Shown in pieces: positions 1 through 6,699 of a stretch of DNA of 7,942 nucleotides. The first letter of the stretch is position 1; each line of letters begins with the position of its first letter. A model generated the notes under the pieces. It saw only the letters and a program-made list of their open reading frames with translations. It was not told the origin of the DNA and did no database searches. The stretch spans positions 1 to 7,942 of the forward strand of contig CALBTQ010000819.1 of assembly GCA_937967875.1 (NCBI GenBank), given 5' to 3'. Made by a program: the position numbers and the translations under genes. The DNA is from an uncultured Pseudomonadota bacterium. GTDB lineage: Bacteria > Lernaellota > Lernaellaia > Lernaellales > Lernaellaceae.

Positions 1-44
1 CACCGAGATCTACACTCTTTCCCTACACGACGCTCTTCCGATCT
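1..44 (+). other. Illumina P5/read-1 adapter remnant (not biological)
   Basis: These bases match the 3' part of the standard Illumina P5/TruSeq read-1 adapter, ending in GCTCTTCCGATCT at 32-44. The genomic insert starts at 45. Any translation through this region is artefact: the minus-strand frame crossing it ends in the peptide GRASCRERV, which is simply translated adapter. Trim before annotation. Confidence 0.98.
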
Positions 45-45
45 G

Positions 46-1896
46 CCGGGTGACGAAAACTCCAGTCCGGAGGCCTATCACCAAGGCGTGTGGTACCGCA
101 AGCGCGTCTTTATTCCCCAGGAGTGGGAAGGCAATGTCTCGACATTGAAATGCCTCGGCGCCAATTACACCTTCGACCTCTGGATCAACGGCCAATGGGT
201 GGGCGTGCATGAGGGCGGCTACACGCCTTTCGCCTTCGACCTCTCCGAGTATTTGGATTACGGCCAGGAAAATCTTCTCGCCGTGCGCATCGACGAACCG
301 CTGCCTGGGATTCGCCAGGACGCCGTTCCCAACTGGATCGCCATGGACTGGTGGAGCTACGCCGGCATCATTCAGGATATTTTTCTCGAAAGCGCGCCGC
401 CGGTTTACGCGGCGCGGGTGAATATCTATCCCCGCGATTACAACGGCACGCTGGATGTACAGGTCGTGGTGGTCAATCGCAGCGGCGCAAACAAAAACGT
501 GGCCGTTTCGCTGCAGCCGTATCATGCCGATCCCACCGCGCCGGGATACCTGACCGACCCGCGTCCCGCGGCGATCGTCGGCGACAAAGCGTATCTGGAA
601 GGTTCGACCGAACATACCATCGCCGTGGCCGCGGACTCGATGGGCGTCGCGCGTTTTACCGTGCGGGTGATCGCCCCGCGCCGGTGGACGCCGAAGGTCC
701 CGCATCTTTACGTCATGCAGACGACGATCGACGCCGACGGCGAAACGGATCGCCATTTTTCGCAGTTCGGCATCCGCACCGTGGATCGCGAAGACGGGAA
801 ACTTCTGCTCAATGGCCGCGTCGCCTTTCTGCCCGGAGTAGCGCGTCATGAAGAATGGCCGGATTCCGGGCGCACGGCAACGTGGGAGAAAATCGTCAAC
901 GACTTGCTGATCGTCCGCGACCTGAACGCGCTATTCCTGCGCACCGGCCACTATCCCAACCATCCCTACACCTATCTGGCCACGGACCGCATCGGGTTGT
1001 CGGTCTATACGGAAATCCCCGTTTATTGGTTCATGGGTTGGAACTGGAACATGCAGGACGAGCGGCGCATCGCCGATCAGATGTTCCGGGAAATGATCTT
1101 CATGGGCAACAACCGTCCTTCCATTCTGTTGTGGGGCACGGAGAACGAATGCCCCTTCGTGTTCTATCGCCAGATGATCGAATACAACCAGCGCCTGGCG
1201 GATGACTTCCGCGCCCGGATCGACGACGGACGGTTGCTGTCGCAATCCCCCGCCGCGGACATCGGTTGGCAACTGATCGCCAAGACCCAGGAGCCGCTGG
1301 ATGTGGCCGGCTGGACCACGTACTATGGCGTGTTTTACGGCGACGACATGTACCGGGACACCGTCGATTTTCTGAACGACGCGATGGCGGCCAATCCGCA
1401 GCATCCGATCGTTTCGACGGAATACGGGATCTGGTCGGAGGCCGACGACAGCCAGGCGCAAAACCAGATCGACGTTTTCGAGGGCACCTGGAGCGCTTTT
1501 GTCGAGATGGCGGCCTTGGACGAACAAGGCAATGTGAATCCCAACGGCAATCTGACAGCCACTACGTGGTTCTGCGTCTTTAACTGGTTCACGAAAAACG
1601 GCCTGCCGGAATTTATCGCGCCTTATCTGCAATCGATGGGCTTGATTCACATGGACCGCGTCAACCGGAAACCCGTGGCGCAAGTGCTGGCGGACGCGTA
1701 TGCACCGTATTTCGCCTTCGGCGGCTTAGGCCCCGAACCCGACGACTATGTGGATGAAGAAGAACCCTCGGATGACGATGACAACGACGATGACGACAGC
1801 GCCGATGACGACAGCGCCGACGACGACGCGGCCGACGACGATGCGGCCGACGACGATGACGATGACGACAGCGAAGGCAGCGGGTGCGGCTGCTAG
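46..1896 (+). CDS. Glycoside hydrolase family 2 enzyme with Asp-rich C-terminal tail, 5'-truncated
   Basis: Partial gene, 616 residues visible, ending at TAG; the reading frame runs into the left adapter. The GTG at 88 is an internal Val, because homologous sequence (EAYHQGVWYRKRVFIP) continues upstream of it. Numbering from the codon at 46, residues 1-150 form the GH2 sugar-binding jelly roll (WYRKRVFIP, HEGGYTPF), about 150-240 the Ig-like sandwich, and about 245-558 the TIM barrel (LLLNG, RHEEWPDSGR, GHYPNHP). Both expected catalytic carboxylates are present: acid/base E368 in TENEC and nucleophile E459 in STEYG. They lie 91 residues apart, as in E. coli GusA. About 70 residues plus any signal peptide are missing. 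The family hydrolyses beta-galactosides, beta-glucuronides or beta-mannosides. The Asn-x-Lys uronate motif of glucuronidases is not visible near 1630-1660, so substrate is undetermined. From residue 576 the protein becomes a DDDSA/DDDAA repeat and ends GSGCGC. It lies 31 bases before the GH92 gene, probably in the same operon. Confidence 0.92.
   Translation, partial: PGDENSSPEAYHQGVWYRKRVFIPQEWEGNVSTLKCLGANYTFDLWINGQWVGVHEGGYTPFAFDLSEYLDYGQENLLAVRIDEPLPGIRQDAVPNWIAMDWWSYAGIIQDIFLESAPPVYAARVNIYPRDYNGTLDVQVVVVNRSGANKNVAVSLQPYHADPTAPGYLTDPRPAAIVGDKAYLEGSTEHTIAVAADSMGVARFTVRVIAPRRWTPKVPHLYVMQTTIDADGETDRHFSQFGIRTVDREDGKLLLNGRVAFLPGVARHEEWPDSGRTATWEKIVNDLLIVRDLNALFLRTGHYPNHPYTYLATDRIGLSVYTEIPVYWFMGWNWNMQDERRIADQMFREMIFMGNNRPSILLWGTENECPFVFYRQMIEYNQRLADDFRARIDDGRLLSQSPAADIGWQLIAKTQEPLDVAGWTTYYGVFYGDDMYRDTVDFLNDAMAANPQHPIVSTEYGIWSEADDSQAQNQIDVFEGTWSAFVEMAALDEQGNVNPNGNLTATTWFCVFNWFTKNGLPEFIAPYLQSMGLIHMDRVNRKPVAQVLADAYAPYFAFGGLGPEPDDYVDEEEPSDDDDNDDDDSADDDSADDDAADDDAADDDDDDDSEGSGCGC
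1789..1848 (+). repeat. 15-bp tandem repeat, four units (DDDSA/DDDAA)
   Basis: Four consecutive 15-base in-frame units (1789, 1804, 1819, 1834) encode DDDSA, DDDSA, DDDAA, DDDAA. They are followed by a run of seven Asp at 1849-1869. The units vary at synonymous GAC/GAT positions and at the AGC/GCG codon. This is a coding linker at the end of the GH2 protein, not a CRISPR: there are no unique spacers. Confidence 0.9.
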
Positions 1897-1914
1897 TGGG
1901 AATTCGTCGCAAAT

Positions 1915-1920
1915 GGGGGA
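1915..1920 (+). promoter_or_regulatory. Shine-Dalgarno-like GGGGGA for first GH92 gene
   Basis: A purine-rich GGGGGA lies 7 bases upstream of the ATG at 1928, in the 31-base gap after the GH2 stop. It supports this ATG as the start, although the same frame stays open upstream into the GH2 gene. The match to AGGAGG is only partial. Confidence 0.5.
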
Positions 1921-1927
1921 AGCAAGC

Positions 1928-4303
1928 ATGACGGAAATCCCCAAATCCGGATACATTCTTTTCTTGTCCATTGTCTTCGTCTTCGGATTATTTCTCTGCG
2001 CTTGCGACAATGACGGTGATTCTTCCGATGGCGATAACGCCGCGCCGGACGACGATCAAACCGACGACGACCAGGCGGATGACGATGCCGCGGATGACGA
2101 CGACGATGATGACGACCAACACGAAGAATTGCTGGATTTCGTCGATCCGTTCATCGGCGCCGGCGGTTTTATGTGGGGCATGGGGGCCAGTTCGCCGGGG
2201 CCGCAGGTCCCTAACGGAATGGTCAAACTCGGTCCCGATACGTCCATGGGTCCTTTGTATGTCGATTATTTTCACGCGGGCGGCTATTGGCATCCGGACG
2301 GGACGATTCGCGGCTTTTCCCATACGCATCTACCGGGCACGGGCATCGCCGACATGGGCAATATCCGCTTGATGCCGGTCATGGGCGTCGACGATAACAC
2401 GATTCTGCCGTCCGGCTACCGGTCCGATTTTCGGCACGAGACCGAGGCCGCAAGCCCCGGCTACTATGCCGTGCGGCTTGACCGATTCGGAATCGATGTG
2501 GAATTGACGGCCACGAACAACGTCGGCGTGCATCGATATACATATCCTGAAAACGAGGCAAGGCCGGCGATCGTGATCCACGTCACCGCGGCGATGACCA
2601 TGTGGTTGCCGTGCCGTGACGCCGAGGTCGAGATTGACACCGCCGCTGGGGAGGTTTACGGCTATCACCATTTTTCGGGCAATTTTAACTCCGCCTACGG
2701 CGGAATGACCGTCTATTTCGTGGCGCGGTTTTCCGAAAAGCCGATTGAATTCGGAACCTATCAGCGAGACACGCGCAGTCCGGGAACGACTCACCAAACC
2801 GGGTGCGGCATCGGCGCCTATGTCGGCTTTGCCCCCGGGGCCAAGGAAGTCGTATCGACAGTGGGGATTTCCTTCATCAGCGTCGAACAGGCTCGCGCCA
2901 ACCTTGAAGCGCAAGTCCCGGATTTCAACTTCGAAAGCGTCCGCGCGCGAGCGGAGGAAGCGTGGGCGAACCGCCTCGCGGATGTCATTGTCGAAGGGGG
3001 CACGCCGGCGCAGCGGACAGTTTTTTATACCGCCATGTACCATCTGGACGTCTTGCCGACCAATCTCACCGAGGAGGGCGGTCGTTACCTCGGCTTCGAT
3101 CATCAACCGCATCAGGCGGAAGGGTTCACCTATTACTCCGACTTTTCTCTTTGGGACACTTTCCGCGCCCCTCATCCGTTGATGACCTTGCTGCGGCCGA
3201 GTTTGAATCGCGATTTCATTGTCTCGATGATCAGGATGTACGAACAGGGAGGATCGCTCCCCGTGTGGGCGCAGGGCACAGGCGAAACGGGCATCATGAT
3301 CGGCACTCATTCGGACTCGGTCATCAGCGAGGCGGTGATTAAGGGAATGACCGATTTCGATGTCGAGACCGCCTATGAGGCCATGCGCAAGCAAGCCATC
3401 GAACCCGTGTCACCCGGTGGACGCGGCGAGATCGAAGACTGGGTGTCGCTGGGGTACGTGGCCAATGATCACGGCGACCAATCGGTTTCCAAAACACTCG
3501 AATACGCCTATGAGGACTATTGCATTGCCCGGGTCGCCGATTACCTGGGCCGCGATGAAGATCGAGAGATGTTCCTGGGAAGGGCCGCGCAGTACGTCAA
3601 CGTCTGGCAACCCGAGCTTAAATTTTTCCATGCCCGCAACGCCGACGGCGCTTTCGTCGCTCATTTTGACGAGACCGAGTTCATGCCGCGCTGGATCACG
3701 GAAGGCAACGCGCGTCATTACCGCTGGTTCGTTCCTCATGATGTGCCCGGCTTGGTTGACCTTTTCGGAGGTCCCGCCGAGTTCGCGGCGGAACTGACCG
3801 AATTTTTCGAGCAGGCCGCGTTGGCTCCGGATACTTTTATGGCCGATCCCTACTACTGGCACGGCAACGAACCGGACCAGCACGTCGTCTACATGTTCAA
3901 TTTTGTCGGCCGACCGGACCTCACGGCCAAGTGGGCCCGCTGGATAATGGACACGAAGTATTCGACGGCGGTGAACGGGATCGACGGCAACGACGATGGC
4001 GGCACGTTGTCGGCCTGGTATATCTTTTCGGCGCTCGGCTTCTTTCCGCTGTCGCCGTGCTCGGGGCAATATCAGATCGGCAGTCCGCTATTCGACCGTG
4101 TGGAAATGGCCGTCGGCGACGGTGCGGGAACGCTGGTTGTTACGGCCGAGAACAATTCTCCGGAAAACGTCTATGTCCAGTCGGTCAAATTGAACGGCGA
4201 ATCCCTCGATGCGCCCTGGTTCGATCATGCGGCAATCGCCGAAGGTGGGACTCTTGATTTCGTCATGGGACCCGAACCTTCGGATTGGGGCGCGTCGAAA
4301 TAA
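1928..4303 (+). CDS. GH92 family exo-alpha-mannosidase, lipoprotein with Asp-rich linker
   Basis: 791 residues, ATG start, TAA stop. Residues 1-25 are a signal peptide (short Lys-containing head, hydrophobic ILFLSIVFVFGLF) with lipobox LCAC, so C26 is the predicted lipidated residue. D27 follows. Residues 27-63 are an acidic linker with DDDQT, DDDQA and DDDAA units and eight Asp. The GH92 fold follows: VDPFIGAGG (72-80), GFSHTHLPGTG (129-139), ETEAASPGYY, AMYHLDVLPTNL, FTYYSDFSLWDT, TEGN (591-594), VPHDVPGL, GNEP (646-649) and DGNDDGGTLSAWYIFSALGF from 686. By analogy with Bacteroides GH92 enzymes, E592 is the likely general acid and the NDD 688-690 segment supplies base and calcium-region carboxylates. 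GH92 enzymes are calcium-dependent inverting exo-alpha-mannosidases acting on 1,2-, 1,3-, 1,4- or 1,6-linked mannose; linkage is not assignable here. Predicted to sit in the outer or inner membrane, facing the periplasm or surface. The next gene is a paralogue 24 bases downstream. Confidence 0.94.
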   Translation: MTEIPKSGYILFLSIVFVFGLFLCACDNDGDSSDGDNAAPDDDQTDDDQADDDAADDDDDDDDQHEELLDFVDPFIGAGGFMWGMGASSPGPQVPNGMVKLGPDTSMGPLYVDYFHAGGYWHPDGTIRGFSHTHLPGTGIADMGNIRLMPVMGVDDNTILPSGYRSDFRHETEAASPGYYAVRLDRFGIDVELTATNNVGVHRYTYPENEARPAIVIHVTAAMTMWLPCRDAEVEIDTAAGEVYGYHHFSGNFNSAYGGMTVYFVARFSEKPIEFGTYQRDTRSPGTTHQTGCGIGAYVGFAPGAKEVVSTVGISFISVEQARANLEAQVPDFNFESVRARAEEAWANRLADVIVEGGTPAQRTVFYTAMYHLDVLPTNLTEEGGRYLGFDHQPHQAEGFTYYSDFSLWDTFRAPHPLMTLLRPSLNRDFIVSMIRMYEQGGSLPVWAQGTGETGIMIGTHSDSVISEAVIKGMTDFDVETAYEAMRKQAIEPVSPGGRGEIEDWVSLGYVANDHGDQSVSKTLEYAYEDYCIARVADYLGRDEDREMFLGRAAQYVNVWQPELKFFHARNADGAFVAHFDETEFMPRWITEGNARHYRWFVPHDVPGLVDLFGGPAEFAAELTEFFEQAALAPDTFMADPYYWHGNEPDQHVVYMFNFVGRPDLTAKWARWIMDTKYSTAVNGIDGNDDGGTLSAWYIFSALGFFPLSPCSGQYQIGSPLFDRVEMAVGDGAGTLVVTAENNSPENVYVQSVKLNGESLDAPWFDHAAIAEGGTLDFVMGPEPSDWGASK
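2003..2005 (+). other. Predicted lipidation Cys codon (LCAC lipobox)
   Basis: Codon for C26 of the first GH92 protein, preceded by Leu-Cys-Ala at -3 to -1, which fits the signal peptidase II consensus. The following residues are Asp-Asn-Asp. In enterobacteria Asp at +2 favours inner-membrane retention, but that rule does not hold across phyla. Confidence 0.75.
2048..2116 (+). repeat. 15-bp coding repeats plus Asp run in GH92 linker
   Basis: Three 15-base in-frame units (2048, 2063, 2078) encode DDDQT, DDDQA, DDDAA, then eight Asp codons fill 2093-2116. The unit is of the same kind as that at the end of the upstream GH2 gene, about 200 bases away. Here it tethers the catalytic domain to the lipidated N-terminus. 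Confidence 0.88.
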
Positions 4304-4315
4304 GGCTTATGCGAC

Positions 4316-4321
4316 AAAGGA
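4316..4321 (+). promoter_or_regulatory. Shine-Dalgarno AAAGGA for second GH92 gene
   Basis: AAAGGA sits 6 bases before the GTG at 4328, inside the 24-base gap after the upstream stop. It supports GTG as the start. A stronger-looking AAAGGAGG at 4363-4370 has no in-frame start codon at a usable distance. Confidence 0.6.
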
Positions 4322-4327
4322 ACACCC

Positions 4328-6676
4328 GTGACATTCCGTTGCACTTTGGGACTTGTTGATGGAAAGGAGGCGACAGACAACAGGCGATCAAGATATTGTT
4401 TGATCGCCATGATCGCCATCCTCATGCTGTTGTTCGCGGCTTTCGCCTGCGCCGTCAAACATCCCATCATTCACCCGTCGGTTGAAAAAGCAACGAAGGA
4501 GTTCATTGACGAAGTCGACGTCTTCATCGGCGCCGGCGGACACTGGTGGGGCGCCGGAACTTGCATGCCCGGCGCTCTTGTCCCGAACGGCATGGTGAAG
4601 CTGTCGCCGGACACTCATCCGGGTCGCGGTCGGATCATGGTCTGGCCGAATCCCGGCGGTTATCAATACGACCACACGATTATCCGAGGCATCACCCATA
4701 CGCACCTGCCCGGCACGGGCGCATCGGACCTGGCCAACATCAACATCATGCCCGTTCTCGGCAAACCGGGCGGGCATATCAGCCCGTCGGATTACCGCTC
4801 GTCGTTTCGGCATGAAACGGAAAGCGCTTCGCCCGGCTACTACCGCGTACGCCTGGATCGGCACGACATTCGCGTCGAACTTACGGCGACGGCTCAGGCC
4901 GGATTTCATCGCTGGACCTTTCCCAAGAATGCGGAAGATACCCCCTATATCCTGATCGACGTCAGCTATGCGAATTACGGTTATCGCACGAGCGCCGACG
5001 CCGAGGCCGTCATCGATCCCGACGCGCGAGAAGTCTATGGATATACCAATCAGCACGGCGCGTTTTCTGAAATTTACGGCGGCGTTCCGATTTATTTTGT
5101 GGCGCGATTCTCAGAGCCGTTTGCCGATTATGGCGTATGGGAAAATGCCAAAACGCGGAAGAGGCTTTCGCATGCTCGCGGAAAGCGCGTCGGCGCTTAT
5201 GTGGGGTTTAAAAAAGGGACGATTAACGGTTCGGCCAAGGTCGGGATCTCCTTCATTAGCGTAGAACAGGCGCGCGCCAATCTTGACGCACAGATAAGCG
5301 GTTGGGATTTCAACGCGGTGAGAAGCCGTGCCCGCGCGGCCTGGGAAAATCGCTTATCGGACATCCGCGTCGAAGGGGGAACGCACGAGGATCGAAAAAT
5401 ATTTTATACGGCCATGTATCATCTGGACGCGCTCCCGACGACCCTTACGGAAAGCGGCAACTTCTATCAGGGATTCGACCGGATCCCGCATAAAGCCGAA
5501 GGCTTCACCTACTATTCCGATTTATCCCTTTGGGACACCTATCGGAATTTTCATTCCCTGACAGCGCTGATCCGACCGCGTCAAGCCCGCGATTTCATCG
5601 TCTCACTCATTGCGATGTATGAACAAGGCGGAGCGTTTCCCCGCTGGCCGATGGCCGTGGGCGATTCGGATTTCATGATCGGCGCCCCCGCCGCCAACGT
5701 CATCGCCGACGGGATGGTTCGGGATATCGCGGATATCGATCTACCCACGGCTTATCGCGGTCTGCGCGACCACGCGACAAAGCCCGCGAAATACGGATCA
5801 CGGGCCGGCGTCGAGGAATGGACATCTCTCGGATATGTTCCCGACGACGCGGCGCGCGAGTCGGTATCCCTGACCCTTGAATACGCCCTCAATGATTTTT
5901 GCACGGCTCAGATCGCCAATACCTTAGGTGAAACGGCGGATCGCGATCTGTTTCTTTCCCGATCGCAGAACTATCGGAATTTGTGGGATGCCCGGTCAAA
6001 GTCTTTCCGGCCGCGCCGCACCGATGGCTCCTTCGTCGACGTATCGGATTGGGCGTTCGGCAGAGCGTATACGGAAGGCAATGATCGTCAATGGCGTTGG
6101 CACGTTCTGCACGATGTGCCGGGTCTTGTCGAGCTGATGGGCGGCCGCAAGGCCTTTGCGATGGAACTGGAAAAGTTTTTCGAAGACAGTGTCGGGCAGA
6201 TGGACACGCGTTTCCCCGACCTTCATTACTGGCATGGAAACGAACCTGATATCCACACGGCCTATCTTTTCAATTACGCGGGCCGGCCGGACCTGACGCA
6301 AGAATGGGTCCGCTGGATCATGGCGAACAAATACTCCGACGATCCCGACGGCCTCGACGGCAATGACGACGGCGGCACGTTGTCAGCGTGGTACATTTTC
6401 AGCGCGCTGGGTTTATATCCTGTTCCCTGCACCGAAGACTATATGATCGGCAGCCCGTTGTTCCCGCGCGCTAAGGTGCGAGTACCCGGCGGCGAATTGG
6501 TCGTTGTCGCCGAGAACAGCTCGGCACAAAATGTTTACGTGCAATCCGTTGAGTGGAATGGGCGAAGGCTTACGAAACCTTTTCTGCGGCATTCCGATAT
6601 CGCTGGAGGCGGTACATTACGGTTTGTCATGGGTTCGGAACCTTCAACCTGGGGCCGGTACGAGAATTGGCAATGA
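4328..6676 (+). CDS. GH92 family exo-alpha-mannosidase, second paralogue, lipoprotein
   Basis: 782 residues from GTG 4328 to TGA. The N-terminus is a long basic head (NRRSR at 18-22), then a hydrophobic stretch and the lipobox-like AFAC with C41 (codon 4448-4450). Ala rather than Leu at -3 makes it a weaker lipobox. No Asp-rich linker follows; the mature protein goes through about 25 residues to VDVFIGAGG, where the canonical Pro is Val. GH92 motifs: GITHTHLPGTG (from 121), ETESASPGYY, AMYHLDALPTTL, FTYYSDLSLWDTYR, TEGN with likely acid E583, VLHDVPGL, GNEPD (E639), and GNDDGGTLSAWYIFSALGLY with NDD at 679-681. Long stretches match the preceding gene (SFISVEQARANL, AEGFTYYSD, GNDDGGTLSAWYIFSALG), so the two arose by duplication. 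Likely releases alpha-mannose outside the cytoplasm, calcium-dependently; linkage unknown. If GTG is not the start, a frameshift after the ATG at 4359 would also give a plausible MERRR head. The upstream PIG-L ATG at 6673 would overlap this stop. Confidence 0.93.
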   Translation: MTFRCTLGLVDGKEATDNRRSRYCLIAMIAILMLLFAAFACAVKHPIIHPSVEKATKEFIDEVDVFIGAGGHWWGAGTCMPGALVPNGMVKLSPDTHPGRGRIMVWPNPGGYQYDHTIIRGITHTHLPGTGASDLANINIMPVLGKPGGHISPSDYRSSFRHETESASPGYYRVRLDRHDIRVELTATAQAGFHRWTFPKNAEDTPYILIDVSYANYGYRTSADAEAVIDPDAREVYGYTNQHGAFSEIYGGVPIYFVARFSEPFADYGVWENAKTRKRLSHARGKRVGAYVGFKKGTINGSAKVGISFISVEQARANLDAQISGWDFNAVRSRARAAWENRLSDIRVEGGTHEDRKIFYTAMYHLDALPTTLTESGNFYQGFDRIPHKAEGFTYYSDLSLWDTYRNFHSLTALIRPRQARDFIVSLIAMYEQGGAFPRWPMAVGDSDFMIGAPAANVIADGMVRDIADIDLPTAYRGLRDHATKPAKYGSRAGVEEWTSLGYVPDDAARESVSLTLEYALNDFCTAQIANTLGETADRDLFLSRSQNYRNLWDARSKSFRPRRTDGSFVDVSDWAFGRAYTEGNDRQWRWHVLHDVPGLVELMGGRKAFAMELEKFFEDSVGQMDTRFPDLHYWHGNEPDIHTAYLFNYAGRPDLTQEWVRWIMANKYSDDPDGLDGNDDGGTLSAWYIFSALGLYPVPCTEDYMIGSPLFPRAKVRVPGGELVVVAENSSAQNVYVQSVEWNGRRLTKPFLRHSDIAGGGTLRFVMGSEPSTWGRYENWQ

Positions 6677-6686
6677 CAAAAAGTTC

Positions 6687-6692
6687 AAAGGA
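6687..6692 (+). promoter_or_regulatory. Shine-Dalgarno AAAGGA deciding the PIG-L start
   Basis: AAAGGA is 7 bases before the ATG at 6700, the same motif and nearly the same spacing as for the second GH92 gene. It favours 6700 over the ATG at 6673, which overlaps the upstream stop as ATGA but has only a poor ribosome site before it. Confidence 0.6.
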
Positions 6693-6699
6693 CGCCCAT

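Noticed and set aside
88..90. GTG as the start of the GH2 gene
   Set aside because: The frame and homologous sequence continue upstream to the adapter, and the codon aligns with an internal Val in GVWYRKR.
10..849. Long minus-strand ORF opposite the GH2 gene
   Set aside because: Its C... start side crosses the adapter (GRASCRERV) and the rest is the antisense of a well-supported GH2 gene.
1771..1869. Possible CRISPR or satellite array
   Set aside because: The repeat is 15 bases, in frame, without spacers, and codes for an acidic linker.
1748..1927. ATG at 1748 as start of the first GH92 gene
   Set aside because: It would read Met/Thr-rich out-of-frame sequence of the GH2 Asp repeat; the ATG at 1928 has a ribosome site and begins a lipoprotein signal.
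2330..3394. Minus-strand ORF of 354 codons, and similar ones at 931-1683, 3410-4069 and 4388-5056
   Set aside because: All are antisense shadows of GC-rich GH2/GH92 coding sequence, with Arg/His-rich, motif-free translations.
4379..4402. Twin-arginine signal in the second GH92 protein (NRRSRYCL)
   Set aside because: The residues after RRx are Arg-Tyr rather than two hydrophobics, and a lipobox-like Cys follows; it fits a Sec lipoprotein signal better.
6553..6699. Starts of the PIG-L gene at 6553 or 6673
   Set aside because: 6553 lies deep in the GH92 gene out of frame. 6673 gives an ATGA overlap but a weak ribosome site; 6700 has AAAGGA at good spacing and begins right at the family motif.
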